Notes under the pieces: model-generated
What the model was told of the DNA's origin: nothing
The model's database searches: none
Seen by the model: the letters and a program-made list of their open reading frames with translations, nothing else
Shown: positions 1 to 7,785 of the stretch, piece by piece
How the letters are laid out: the number at the start of each line of letters is the position of its first letter
Numbering within the stretch: the stretch's first letter is position 1
Assembly: GCA_963665265.2 (NCBI GenBank)
Contig: OY762224.2
Coordinates: 124,001-188,000 of the forward strand
From: CAXXHQ01 sp963665265
Lineage (GTDB): Bacteria > Planctomycetota > Planctomycetia > Pirellulales > Thermoguttaceae
Length of the DNA: 64,000 nt
Direction: 5' to 3'
Program-made: the position numbers and the translations under genes

Positions 1-230
1 TCGCGTTTGAAAGTGACGGCGATTTCTTCGGCCATGGCGTGAAGCTGCCGACGGCTCGTTCCGCTGGCGATCACGAAGAAGTCGAACATGCTGGTCTGAT
101 CGCGCATGTCGAGAATGACAATGTCGGTTCCGCGGTTCTCGTCGGCAATTTCAGCGGCCTTAATCGCACGCTCTAACCCGGTAAGGGACGGTTTGGTTTC
201 AGTCGAACGGCGAATCAATTCGGAACTCAC
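1..230 (-). CDS. rsfS: Ribosomal silencing factor RsfS, N-terminal part (cut by window edge)
   Basis: RsfS (Iojap/DUF143 family) binds ribosomal protein uL14 and blocks subunit joining when nutrients are scarce. The 76 visible residues contain the family core: an N-terminal helix (LERAIKAAEIADENRG), then DIVILDMRDQTSMFDFFVIA, then SGTSRRQLHAMAEEI. I chose the GTG at 228-230 because an AGAGG sits five bases upstream and it lies a usual distance before the first conserved helix. The C-terminal third is outside the window. Family assignment rests on the LDMRD and DFFVIASGTS segments. No other family fits as well. Confidence 0.9.
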   Translation of the reverse strand, partial: MSSELIRRSTETKPSLTGLERAIKAAEIADENRGTDIVILDMRDQTSMFDFFVIASGTSRRQLHAMAEEIAVTFKR

Positions 231-592
231 GGGAACCTCTCGTCGGGGGTACGGATATTTTCAACAAGTCCATTGTAATCAAAGAGATCGGACCGCGGCA
301 GTAGGTTCTTGGCCCAGGGCGGCCAAACGCCCCCCTTCATGTGCGGAGGAGTTGCCTCACATCGATGATCGCTTTTCAACTAATATATCGAAACGAATCA
401 GATAAATATTGCAGCGCAACTACTTACGCCGCAAGACAATAAAGCATCCCTCACCGCATAATTAACAAACCGGGATGCTGCCGAGGATGCTCCGGCAACC
501 CTCCCCGCCACCGCCGTCGGAAGCCAATAAGTTGCCCCTAACCATAGAATACGAACGGGAAAATACCTTCATCTCAAACAACGAGGTCGAAA
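231..592. other. Intergenic region between rsfS and bcp
   Basis: Divergent spacer. The only longer open frame runs antisense into rsfS and has no coding character. It presumably carries promoters for both genes, but no convincing -35/-10 pair stands out. A CGGGATGCTGCCGAGGATGCTCCGGCAACC stretch near 472-500 has weak local repeats only. Confidence 0.5.
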
Positions 593-1069
593 ATGAGCGA
601 ATGGCTGGAAGCGGGAGCGAAGGCGCCTGATTTTACGTTGCCCGACGACGCCGGCGTTAAGGTGAAGCTCTCGGCGATGCGAGGCAAGCCGGTCGTTCTC
701 TATTTTTATCCGAAGGACGATACGCCGGGTTGCACGACCGAGGCCTGTTCATTTCGCGACGCCAAGACGGAGTTCGCAAAACTTGGCGCCGTCGTCTTGG
801 GCGTCAGTCCCGACACGATTTCGAGCCACGAGCGATTCCGTGAGAAGCACTCGCTGAATTTTCCGTTGCTGGCCGACACGGATCATGCCGTGGCGGAGAA
901 ATACGGCGCGTGGGGCGAGAAAAACTTGTACGGCAAGACGTCGCTGGGCATTCGCCGCTCGACGTTCTTAATCGACGCCGACGGAGTCGTGCGAAAAGCC
1001 TGGAAGACGGTTCGCCCCGAAGGACATGACGAACAAGTCTTGGCGGCGCTAAAGGAGATCGTCGGTTAA
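593..1069 (+). CDS. bcp: Thioredoxin-dependent peroxiredoxin (BCP/PrxQ type)
   Basis: A 158-residue atypical 2-Cys peroxiredoxin that reduces hydrogen peroxide and alkyl hydroperoxides in the cytoplasm, recycled by thioredoxin. The N-terminus (GAKAPDFTLPDDAG) and the segment FYPKDDTPGCTTEACSFRD are diagnostic. The peroxidatic cysteine is Cys47 and the resolving cysteine Cys52, in the CxxxxC spacing of the BCP/PrxQ subgroup. The length is typical. No signal peptide is present. The gene stands alone: rsfS diverges upstream and the next gene starts 100 bases downstream with its own -10 element. The ATG follows an AACGAGG with normal spacing. Confidence 0.96.
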   Translation: MSEWLEAGAKAPDFTLPDDAGVKVKLSAMRGKPVVLYFYPKDDTPGCTTEACSFRDAKTEFAKLGAVVLGVSPDTISSHERFREKHSLNFPLLADTDHAVAEKYGAWGEKNLYGKTSLGIRRSTFLIDADGVVRKAWKTVRPEGHDEQVLAALKEIVG

Positions 1070-1131
1070 CGTTTTAAGCCTGGTCGTTTTTTTCGCGACT
1101 TCAAGACAAACCTAGCTCTCTCGAAAAACGC

Positions 1132-1137
1132 TATAAT
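1132..1137 (+). promoter_or_regulatory. Probable -10 element for the acetyltransferase gene
   Basis: A perfect TATAAT lies 35 bases before the ATG at 1173. No good -35 hexamer is found 16-18 bases upstream, so the promoter call rests on the -10 alone. The transcript would have a leader of about 30 bases. Confidence 0.45.
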
Positions 1138-1172
1138 GACTGCTTCCTCCTTTTCGGAAAAGGGAAGCCGTC

Positions 1173-1646
1173 ATGCTCATTTCTCCGGCGAACGTAGGCG
1201 ACGCCCCTACGATTTACGACCTGCAGCGCCTCGCGTTTCAGACGGAAGCGGCAATCTACCGCGACAACTCGATTCGCCCGCTGACCGAAACGCTTTCCGA
1301 TTTGGAATCGCAATTCGGAAGCAGAAAGTTTCTGAAGGCGACGGAAAACGGACGAGTCATCGGCTCCATCCGCGCCTTCGCCGAAAACGGAACTTGTTTC
1401 GTCGAACGGCTGATGACGCATCCGGAATTCCGCCGCCAAGGGATCGGAACGGCCCTCCTAGCCCGCATCGAAACGCTATTCCCCAACGCCGATCGCTTCG
1501 AGTTGTTTACGGGCGAGAAAAGCGTCGAAAACCTCCGCCTTTACGAACGGCTCGGCTATCGACGGTTTCGCCGAAAACAGATTAGCGATTCGCTGCATTT
1601 AATTTTTTTGGAAAAGAAGCGGCGTGAAGGAACCTCGCATGACTGA
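1173..1646 (+). CDS. GNAT-family N-acetyltransferase
   Basis: A 157-residue single-domain GNAT protein, expected to move an acetyl group from acetyl-CoA to an amine. The acetyl-CoA loop is seen in FRRQGIGTALLARIE, which fits the R/Q-x-x-G-x-G/A rule, at about residues 88-102. It is preceded by the beta-strand segment ENGTCFVERLMTHPEFRR and followed by FELFTGEKSVENLRLYERLGYRRF, the usual last helix-strand. The substrate cannot be told from sequence. The last bases overlap the next gene by 8 nt, so the two are probably translated together. Confidence 0.88.
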   Translation: MLISPANVGDAPTIYDLQRLAFQTEAAIYRDNSIRPLTETLSDLESQFGSRKFLKATENGRVIGSIRAFAENGTCFVERLMTHPEFRRQGIGTALLARIETLFPNADRFELFTGEKSVENLRLYERLGYRRFRRKQISDSLHLIFLEKKRREGTSHD

Positions 1647-2256
1647 ACCTAAAAACAACGAACAAACTTCGCCCGCGTCGGATTTGTTTTCACGGGATTA
1701 TTACGAGGGACGCTCCTTCTCGGGCGTCGAACTTGCCGACGGCGAAACTGCCGACGTAGAGTTTTTTCAGTGCAAGTTCGAGAACTGCCGCTTCACGCGT
1801 TACGCCTTCGCGCGGTGTCGATTTGAAGCTTGCACTTTCGATAAATGCGACCTGAGCCTCTTGAAGGTCGTCGATAGCCGCTGGACCGGCGTGCGATTGC
1901 TAAAGTCGAAGATGCTGGGAATCGATTGGACGCAGACGGCGAAACCGATTTCGCTCTCCTTCCAAGGCTGCAATCTCAGTCACTCGGCGTTCATCGGACT
2001 AAGCCTGCCGAAAACGGAAATGATCGGCTGCATGGCGAGGGAGGTTGATTTCTCGGACGTCAATTTTTCAAAAGCGGTCTTCACGAAGACCGACTTGCTC
2101 GGCGCCCGCTTCTTTCGTACCGACTTGAGCGGAGCGGATTTATCGCGAGCGGCAAATTATTCGATCGATCCGACGCAGAACCGTCTTAAGAAGGCGATCT
2201 TCTCGCTCCCCGAAGCGCTGTCGCTGCTCTCGCCGTTCGATATCGAAATACGCTAG
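1639..2256 (+). CDS. Pentapeptide-repeat protein, Qnr-like
   Basis: A 205-residue protein made largely of A(D/N)LXX-type pentapeptides, for example VEFFQCKFENCRFTRYAF, RCRFEACTFDKCDLS and DLLGARFFRTDLSGADLS. These fold into a right-handed quadrilateral beta-helix. The end, NYSIDPTQNRLKKAIFSLPEA followed by LLSPFDIEI, closely resembles the C-terminal capping segment of Qnr-type proteins that bind and protect DNA gyrase. Whether this protein does so is unproven. I place the start at the ATG at 1639 (GAAGG eight bases upstream) rather than at the in-frame GTG at 1624. It overlaps the end of the acetyltransferase gene. Confidence 0.85.
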   Translation: MTEPKNNEQTSPASDLFSRDYYEGRSFSGVELADGETADVEFFQCKFENCRFTRYAFARCRFEACTFDKCDLSLLKVVDSRWTGVRLLKSKMLGIDWTQTAKPISLSFQGCNLSHSAFIGLSLPKTEMIGCMAREVDFSDVNFSKAVFTKTDLLGARFFRTDLSGADLSRAANYSIDPTQNRLKKAIFSLPEALSLLSPFDIEIR

Positions 2257-2349
2257 AATGCAGCGCGGATTAACAACTCCGCGACAAGGCGATCACGGAA
2301 ACGCGATAGAACGAAACCTAAAAAGCAAAGGGTGATTTCACCACTTACT

Positions 2350-2760
2350 CTAGCCGGTAGGCAACTCCCAGTCTTCCGCTTTCAGACCAGGAACTCGAAG
2401 AAACTCTCGGGTATTATGCGTTACGAGAGTGAGGTCGTCGGCAAGGGCGGTAGCCGCAATCATTAAGTCGTTGGCTCCGATTGTTTCGCCGGACTTTTCC
2501 AAAGTCGCTCGGATGATTCCGTACTTGCGGGCTGCTTCGTCTCCGAACGGCAAAGATCGAAAACGGGAAAGAAAACGTTTTTGTCGAAAGAACGTCGTTT
2601 CCGGCGAGTTGCTCTTGCATGCACCGTAGAATAATTCCGCCAAAACGACGGAGCAAACAACGATACTTGCGTCGCTCTCCGAATCGATCCTATCGCGGAG
2701 AGCGTCGGAGCGACCGTTAAGATAGACGATACATGGATTCGTATCGAGAAGATACTTCAT
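2350..2760 (-). CDS. PIN-domain ribonuclease toxin (VapC family)
   Basis: A 136-residue PIN domain, the likely toxin of a type II toxin-antitoxin pair and an Mg2+-dependent RNA endonuclease. The metal-binding acidic residues are visible: Asp6 in MKYLLDTNPCI, Glu42 in VVLAELFYGA, and Asp98 in GANDLMIAATA. The C-terminal strand reads LVTHNTREF, as in many VapC proteins. Its start codon lies 3 bases after the stop of the putative antitoxin gene on the same strand, which is the usual VapBC order. No truncation is seen, so the pair looks functional. Confidence 0.92.
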   Translation of the reverse strand: MKYLLDTNPCIVYLNGRSDALRDRIDSESDASIVVCSVVLAELFYGACKSNSPETTFFRQKRFLSRFRSLPFGDEAARKYGIIRATLEKSGETIGANDLMIAATALADDLTLVTHNTREFLRVPGLKAEDWELPTG

Positions 2761-2763
2761 CGC

Positions 2764-3006
2764 TTACTCGGCAACAGGCGGCAACGGTAAATCGTCCGGT
2801 TCACGAAGCTCCAAACCCTCGCAGGAGCCATATGTTTCATCAACGAACGCTTTCCAGTCCGAGTTGCCCGCTTGCATGGCGGAGTCGGATTTGAGAGGAC
2901 TGATCGTGACGACGACCGCCGATTTCGCTTCGTCTTTGCCCAACGGAACATTCAGTTGCAAAATGCCGTCCGGCCCGACTTCGGTGAGAATCTGCAAATC
3001 TTTCAT
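2764..3006 (-). CDS. Putative VapB-like antitoxin
   Basis: An 80-residue acidic protein directly upstream of vapC. The N-terminal half (ILTEVGPDGILQLNVPLGKDEA, then VVVTISPL) resembles the two-strand DNA-binding or dimerization arm of short planctomycete and cyanobacterial antitoxins. The C-terminal half is rich in Asp, Glu and Pro and would wrap the PIN toxin. I chose the ATG at 3004-3006, with GAGAGGA seven bases upstream, over a TTG six codons earlier. The role is inferred mainly from size and position. It presumably also represses its own promoter. Confidence 0.75.
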   Translation of the reverse strand: MKDLQILTEVGPDGILQLNVPLGKDEAKSAVVVTISPLKSDSAMQAGNSDWKAFVDETYGSCEGLELREPDDLPLPPVAE

Positions 3007-3080
3007 TAAGCGGTCCTCTCGCAATTATTGTACTCTTTCTGAAAGAAAAGGCACACGCTTTCAGACTTTCGTTACCGTCG

Positions 3081-3800
3081 TTATTTCTTCCCGCGTTTAC
3101 CGAGCGTTTTTTCCTGCATGGCGGAGAGTTGCGCGAGGCCTTTTTTCGCCAGCTTTAACAGCGAGGCTAACTCGGCGTCGTCGAACGTCGCTTCTTCGCC
3201 GGTCCCTTGAATCTCGACGAATCGCCCGGCGCCCGTCATCACGACGTTCATATCGACCTCGGCCTTCACGTCTTCGGAGTAATCGAGGTCCAAGAGCGGT
3301 CGGCCTTCGACGATTCCCACGCTCACCGCCGCAATCGAATCTTTAATCGGCCAAGCGGCCCCGGCGGGCAACTTCTCGCGCAGAGCCTCGACCAACGCAA
3401 TGTAAGCGCCGGTGATCGATAGAGTGCGGGTTCCGCCGTCGGCTTCAAGCACGTCGCAATCGATCGAGACGGTATGCTCGCCCAAGGCGTCGAGATCGAC
3501 CACCGCGCGCAAACTGCGACCGATGAGCCGTTGAATCTCAGTGGTGCGTCCGTCAATTTTCACGCCGCGATCGCGCGCCTTTCTCGGACTCGTGCTACCG
3601 GGCAACATCGAATACTCGGCCGTAACCCAGCCTCGACCGTCGCCGGCCATCCACTTGGGTACTTCGGCGGCTACATTGGCCGTGCAAAGGACGGTCGTGC
3701 CGCCGGCTTGAATCAATACGCTGCCGGGCGCCGTGCGGGTAAAACGACGTTTGATTCGGATCGGACGGAGTTCATCAGGTTTTCGACGGTCAGTTCTCAT
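3081..3800 (-). CDS. rph: Ribonuclease PH
   Basis: A 239-residue phosphorolytic 3'-5' exoribonuclease that trims tRNA precursors after the CCA end. The start RTDRRKPDELRPIRIKRRF is typical. The core GWVTAEYSMLPGST followed by RTTEIQRLIGRSLRAVVDL and the segment CDVLEADGGTRTLSITGAY are hallmark RNase PH blocks, including the phosphate-binding region around RTxEIQRLIGRSLR. The length matches the family, with no extension. It follows a membrane-anchored unknown gene by 63 bases on the same strand and may share its transcript. Confidence 0.97.
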   Translation of the reverse strand: MRTDRRKPDELRPIRIKRRFTRTAPGSVLIQAGGTTVLCTANVAAEVPKWMAGDGRGWVTAEYSMLPGSTSPRKARDRGVKIDGRTTEIQRLIGRSLRAVVDLDALGEHTVSIDCDVLEADGGTRTLSITGAYIALVEALREKLPAGAAWPIKDSIAAVSVGIVEGRPLLDLDYSEDVKAEVDMNVVMTGAGRFVEIQGTGEEATFDDAELASLLKLAKKGLAQLSAMQEKTLGKRGKK

Positions 3801-3863
3801 CAGGAATCGGGGGAACGGAGATCAGGGGAAAAGGGAATAGACGCAAAAACCGATCGACTCGGG

Positions 3864-4403
3864 CTACTTCTTTTCTTGGTTCGGCTTCATAAAATCTTCG
3901 AGCGGCATGCGGTAAGCGACCACGCCGAGCAAGCGGAAGTTGTCGGTCGTAAGCGCATGGGCGTTCCAACGCGAGCGGTTCCACGGCACGGCGTAAGCGG
4001 CCAATTTGCCGGTGGTCAACTCGGCAATGTAGATGACCGATCCGCCGTAGTAGAGATTAGTCGAGCCGCCGCGCAGGTCGGCGACGCCGGTGACCATCAT
4101 AAACTTGGGATTCTTGCCGGCGTCGAGTTGGAAGTCCTTCATCACGTTCGTGCGATAGAGGGACGTAAAACCGGCCGCAGCGCGACCGAGCGCCCCGCCC
4201 ATCAGTTCGCCGGTAAAGCAATCGAGGAGATAAACCCCTTCGATGTCGGAATCTAAAAGGCCGGTGGCCATCAAGAGGTTTTCACCGCGATCGACGGCGA
4301 CGGCATGCATTGACGTTTGCGGCAACAATCCGCCGACGACAAGGCCCACGAGGAGCATGACCGTCGGCAGTAAATATCGGGGGCGAAAATAAGAGACTCG
4401 CAT
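3864..4403 (-). CDS. Membrane-anchored protein of unknown function
   Basis: A 179-residue protein not recognised as a named family. Residues about 10-28 (YLLPTVMLLVGLVVGGLLP) form one hydrophobic segment, either a membrane anchor or an uncleaved signal. The rest is soluble, with beta-rich stretches such as GVYLLDCFTGELMGG and VIYIAELTTGKLAAYAV, which look like repeated blades where a value is compared with a stored one. It precedes rph on the same strand and diverges from the gene at 4531. Similar short anchored proteins are common in planctomycetes, but I cannot assign a role. Confidence 0.75.
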   Translation of the reverse strand: MRVSYFRPRYLLPTVMLLVGLVVGGLLPQTSMHAVAVDRGENLLMATGLLDSDIEGVYLLDCFTGELMGGALGRAAAGFTSLYRTNVMKDFQLDAGKNPKFMMVTGVADLRGGSTNLYYGGSVIYIAELTTGKLAAYAVPWNRSRWNAHALTTDNFRLLGVVAYRMPLEDFMKPNQEKK

Positions 4404-4530
4404 AGTGCAGGCTCCAGCTATGTCTTACAATTTTGATCCGCTTAATGGATACTTCATTATATCATGGAAAAGCCCCGTCGAGCGAGCGTCTATTGCACGC
4501 AATTACCGTAAAACCACCGATCGAACCGTC

Positions 4531-5220
4531 ATGAATTACCTCGCCCATGCCTATTTATACGCCGAAAAACCGTATTTCGCGGCCGGAACGTGCGTGCCCG
4601 ACTGGCTGACGGTCGCCGACCGGCAGGTTCGCGTGCGGACGAAACATACCGACTCGGCCCGCGAGATTTTGGACGAAAATCACCAGGCGGTCATTTTAGG
4701 TGTGCGACGGCATCTACTCGACGATGCGGCGTTCCACAACACCCGCGCCTTCGCCGAGCTTTGTCTGGATTTCGCCGTAAAGACTCGCGATCTGTTGCGC
4801 GACGAAGAGGGAATGCGGCCGAGTTTCCTGGGGCACTTGCTTGTCGAAGTATTGCTCGACGCCGTATTGGCCGAGCGCGAGCCGCGACGTATTCCCAAAT
4901 TCTACGCGGCGCTACGAAAGATCGATTCTCGCATCGTCGAGGCGGCGGTCAATGCGGTCGCGCCGCGCAAAACGGCGAGGCTGGCGTATTTCATCGAAGC
5001 CTTTATCGCCGAACGAATACACGACGATTATTCGGACGATCGGCGATTGTTGCGGCGATTGAATCAGGTGATGCGCCGGGTGGGATTACCGCCGCTTACC
5101 GAGGCTTTTTTGCGGATGCTGCCCGAGGCGCGGAGGGCGGTCCGGCTTCGCGCCGACGAATTACTCGAGGGGATTCCCGCTCCCGATCCGGCGGGCCTCC
5201 CGACGAACCCCGCCGATTAG
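4531..5220 (+). CDS. AcpH-like (acyl-carrier-protein phosphodiesterase-like) protein
   Basis: A 229-residue protein whose opening MNYLAHAYLYAE resembles MNFLAHxxL of AcpH, the enzyme that removes phosphopantetheine from acyl carrier protein. Further His/Asp positions (RRHLLDDAAFHN, then LGHLLVEVLLDAVLAE) could bind a metal as in that HD-like fold. Similarity beyond these motifs is limited, so it may be a separate planctomycete family with another substrate. An open frame continues 42 codons upstream, but the family-like start and the lack of conserved features before it favour the ATG at 4531. Confidence 0.6.
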   Translation: MNYLAHAYLYAEKPYFAAGTCVPDWLTVADRQVRVRTKHTDSAREILDENHQAVILGVRRHLLDDAAFHNTRAFAELCLDFAVKTRDLLRDEEGMRPSFLGHLLVEVLLDAVLAEREPRRIPKFYAALRKIDSRIVEAAVNAVAPRKTARLAYFIEAFIAERIHDDYSDDRRLLRRLNQVMRRVGLPPLTEAFLRMLPEARRAVRLRADELLEGIPAPDPAGLPTNPAD

Positions 5221-5364
5221 CCGGTTTCTTGCCCAAAGCCATTCCCCTCCTCGGCAAATCCCGCTCTTTCGGCGGTTGAACGACGCCCGTTTTTCCGTCA
5301 TACTATCTGTTCTTGCCGATTCAAGGCTTCCCCAGACCATCGTAATTTAGAAAGACGAATAGAC

Positions 5365-6462
5365 ATGGCGTACGACGTTACATTGATTCGCGGCGACGGA
5401 ACGGGTCCTGAACTTGCCGAAGCGGCTCGCCGCTGCATCGACGCCACCGGCGTAAAAATCGACTGGGACGTCCAAGAGGCCGGCGTCGACATTATGGCCT
5501 CCTGCGGCACACCCCTTCCCGAAGCCACTCTGGCAAGCGTTCGCCGTACTCATTGCGCGCTAAAGGCCCCGATCACCACGCCCATCGGCACCGGCTTCCG
5601 CAGCATTAACGTGCATCTGCGTCAAGAATTCGGACTCTATGCTTGCGTTCGTCCTTGCAAGCACTACGAAGGCGTTCGGACCTTCTTCGACAAAGCGCCG
5701 ATCGACTTGGTCATCGTCCGCGAGAACACCGAAGACCTCTACGCCGGAGTCGAGTTCGAAGTAGGCAAGCCCGAAACGGCCGAGTTGTACGACTACATCA
5801 ATAAGATTTCGCCGAAACGGCCGATTAAAAGCGGCCGCGACGAGACGGGCATCTCCATCAAGCCGATCAGCGTTTCGGGAACCGAGCGGATCGTTCGTTA
5901 CGCCTTCGACTACGCCAAGGCCAACGGTCGCAAAAAAGTGACGGCCGTGCATAAGGCGAACATCATGAAGTTCACCGACGGCTTGTATCTGGCCGTCGCA
6001 CGAAAGGTGGCCGAGCAGTACCCCGAGATCGAATTCGAGGACCGTATCGTCGATAACATGTGCATGCAGTTGGCGCAAAAGCCGGAACTGTACGATGTAG
6101 TCGTATTACCGAATCTCTACGGCGACATCCTAAGCGACCTGGCCGCCGGCATCGTGGGCGGACTCGGCGTGGCGCCCGGAGCGAACATCGGCCCCGATTG
6201 CGCGATTTTCGAAGCGACCCACGGCAGCGCCCCGAAATACAAAGGCCTGAACAAGGTCAATCCGACCGCCGTGATCCTCTCGGGCATGCTGATGCTTCGC
6301 CACCTGAAGGAGATTGACGCGGCCGATCGACTGGAGAAAGCGGTGGCCGACGTGATCGCCGAAGGGAAGTCGGTCACCTACGACTTGAAGGCCGATCGCA
6401 ACGATCCGACGGCCGTCGGCACGAAAGAAATGGCCGACGCGATCTGCAAGAAGCTGGCGTAA
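5365..6462 (+). CDS. icd: NAD-type isocitrate dehydrogenase (IDH/IPMDH superfamily)
   Basis: A 365-residue decarboxylating dehydrogenase that would turn isocitrate into 2-oxoglutarate in the TCA cycle. The N-terminus VTLIRGDGTGPEL is the superfamily signature. Ser80, Asn82 and Arg86 in RSINVHLRQEFGLYACVRP follow the SxNxxLR pattern of isocitrate dehydrogenases rather than the pattern of isopropylmalate dehydrogenase. VRENTEDLYAGVEFE and the Asp-rich NLYGDILSDLAAGIVGG complete the active site. The length fits the short NAD-linked group. Homoisocitrate or tartrate dehydrogenase cannot be fully excluded. A strong terminator follows 50 bases after the stop. Confidence 0.88.
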   Translation: MAYDVTLIRGDGTGPELAEAARRCIDATGVKIDWDVQEAGVDIMASCGTPLPEATLASVRRTHCALKAPITTPIGTGFRSINVHLRQEFGLYACVRPCKHYEGVRTFFDKAPIDLVIVRENTEDLYAGVEFEVGKPETAELYDYINKISPKRPIKSGRDETGISIKPISVSGTERIVRYAFDYAKANGRKKVTAVHKANIMKFTDGLYLAVARKVAEQYPEIEFEDRIVDNMCMQLAQKPELYDVVVLPNLYGDILSDLAAGIVGGLGVAPGANIGPDCAIFEATHGSAPKYKGLNKVNPTAVILSGMLMLRHLKEIDAADRLEKAVADVIAEGKSVTYDLKADRNDPTAVGTKEMADAICKKLA

Positions 6463-6512
6463 TACGCCGCGACGGCGCTCAATACGACGCCCGACAGTTC
6501 AATCAATCAACG

Positions 6513-6544
6513 AAGGAGAGGTTTTTTCAGCCTCTCCTTTTTGT
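6513..6544 (+). terminator. Rho-independent terminator after icd
   Basis: The stem AAGGAGAGG pairs with CCTCTCCTT around a nine-base T-rich loop. The T-run of the 3' arm follows directly. It lies 50 bases after the icd stop. Confidence 0.85.
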
Positions 6545-6795
6545 TTGCGCATGACGTGATCTGATTGTTTTTTCTAAATTCCGGAGACTAAATCCCCTGA
6601 CGAATGAAGGGGCGATATTTTGCGCTGACTGAAGAACGATTGAAGGCCGGGCGAACCGCACAAAAAATTCTATGCGAACTATGTTTCTTTCGCGGCCATT
6701 TAACCTTGCCGCTTTCCTCACCCGCTTGGCGTCTGCGGTAAAAAAATATTCGCGTTTTCACACTGTTTCTTCTGTCCTGCCGACGCTGACTGCAA

Positions 6796-7165
6796 AAAGC
6801 TGATCGCTCTTGTTATTGGGCCAGGCGTTTCGCTAGAATCCTCCTCGACGATTTTTCGTCGGAAAGACTTGCGACCTTTCCTCCGTTCCTTGACAATTTG
6901 ACCTGCTTTCGGCAACTGGCTTTTAGGGGCCGGCTTTGTCGCCGCTTGCGCTGCGCGCCTGCTCCCTGCTTCCGCAAGCAAAGCCCCTTGGCGCCGTAGA
7001 ACGCGTTGCGTGCGCCGCTGATGGCCGATCGCTTTAGCGACGATCGCGATTCACTCCCCTCGCGTCGTCGTGACTTACGACGATTCGCCGATCTGGAAAA
7101 TTTCAATATTTCGGCTTAGAAAGGCGTCCATATTCTTTTTTGCGTTTCAGGTTTTTCAACCTAAG
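6796..7165 (-). repeat. 370-bp dispersed repeat, copy 1 (inverted relative to copy 2)
   Basis: The reverse complement matches 14981-15350 with 8 substitutions and no gaps, about 98% identity. The element opens with a small hairpin (AGGTT, 4-base loop, AACCT) and carries further self-complementary stretches. Weaker similarity continues beyond its inner end to about 6735, including GTGAAAACGCGA followed by a T-rich run. No terminal target duplication or transposase is visible. The two copies flank a 7.8-kb block in opposite orientation, so recombination between them would invert it. The rest of 6545-6795 shows nothing else. Confidence 0.9.
6813..7106 (-). CDS. Possible small basic protein inside the repeat, copy 1
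   Basis: A 97-codon frame from a TTG, ending in LAKRLAQ. Nearly a third of residues are Lys or Arg and there is no known domain. Comparison with the copy at 15040 shows seven base differences in the frame, all at third codon positions: five silent, plus Asn/Lys and Gln/His. That pattern argues for coding, but the TTG start has no clear ribosome-binding site, and an antisense frame in copy 2 shares the same wobble positions. It could equally be a structured RNA or plain mobile repeat DNA. Confidence 0.25.
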   Translation of the reverse strand: MKFSRSANRRKSRRREGSESRSSLKRSAISGARNAFYGAKGLCLRKQGAGAQRKRRQSRPLKASCRKQVKLSRNGGKVASLSDEKSSRRILAKRLAQ

Positions 7166-7249
7166 TATCAATGTCGCACCCACGACGCATCAGCGTCCGA
7201 CTCGACTTGTTTCGTCTATCTTCATCCAGAAACAAAACGCGGCAAAGCG

Positions 7250-7312
7250 CAAAAAAAGCGAGGAACGTTCGTCGGACGGTTGCGCGCGTCCAGGCGAACG
7301 TTCCCCGCTTTG
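7250..7312 (-). terminator. Rho-independent terminator after rpmA
   Basis: On the minus strand the arm AAAGCGGGGAACGTTCG pairs with CGAACGTTCCTCGCTTT across a GC-rich loop of about 23 bases and is followed by a run of T. It lies 28 bases beyond the rpmA stop. Confidence 0.8.
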
Positions 7313-7339
7313 AATGGATGCGGGAAACTCGCGGCGAAT

Positions 7340-7591
7340 CTAGTTCAACGATTCAACGACGTTGACGCGGGTGCCGCCGCGGTCGAATTTCACGAAACCC
7401 TCGATCACGGAGAAAATCGTGAAATCGGAGCCCATGCCGACGCCTTTGCCGGGATGGAACTTCGTGCCGACCTGGCGAACCAGGATATTGCCGGAATAAA
7501 CTTTTTCTCCGCCGAAACGCTTGACCCCACGATGCTGGGGGTTCGAATCGCGACCGTTGCGGCTGGAGCCTTGACCTTTTTTATGTGCCAT
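7340..7591 (-). CDS. rpmA: 50S ribosomal protein L27 (bL27)
   Basis: An 83-residue bL27, which sits near the peptidyl-transferase centre. The sequence from MAHKKGQGSSRNGRDS through QHRGVKRFGGEKVYSGNILVRQ to GTKFHPGKGVGMGSDFTIFS is unmistakable. It starts directly at MAHKKG, so it lacks the cleaved N-terminal extension seen in Firmicutes. In most bacteria rplU (bL21) is immediately upstream and obg downstream. Here the upstream neighbour on the same strand, 194 bases away, is an unrelated secreted protein, so rpmA is separated from its usual partners. A terminator follows. Confidence 0.98.
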   Translation of the reverse strand: MAHKKGQGSSRNGRDSNPQHRGVKRFGGEKVYSGNILVRQVGTKFHPGKGVGMGSDFTIFSVIEGFVKFDRGGTRVNVVESLN

Positions 7592-7785
7592 GACCGTGTT
7601 TCCTCAATCTGCGTTGCAGGTCGAGCCAAAGACTCGAAACGTAAGTTATTCTATATTAAATGGTTACCGCTTCCGAAAGTCGCTTCCGCTAAGCGAAAAC
7701 GCTACGAACTGACCGCAAGAGCCAATCCGAGGACGCAGCGAGACCTAACTAGATTTCGGCGTCAAAAAACCGAGAATCCATCTTT

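Noticed and set aside
6735..7172. Insertion sequence
   Set aside because: There is no transposase, no terminal inverted repeats within one copy and no target duplication, so it is called a dispersed repeat only.
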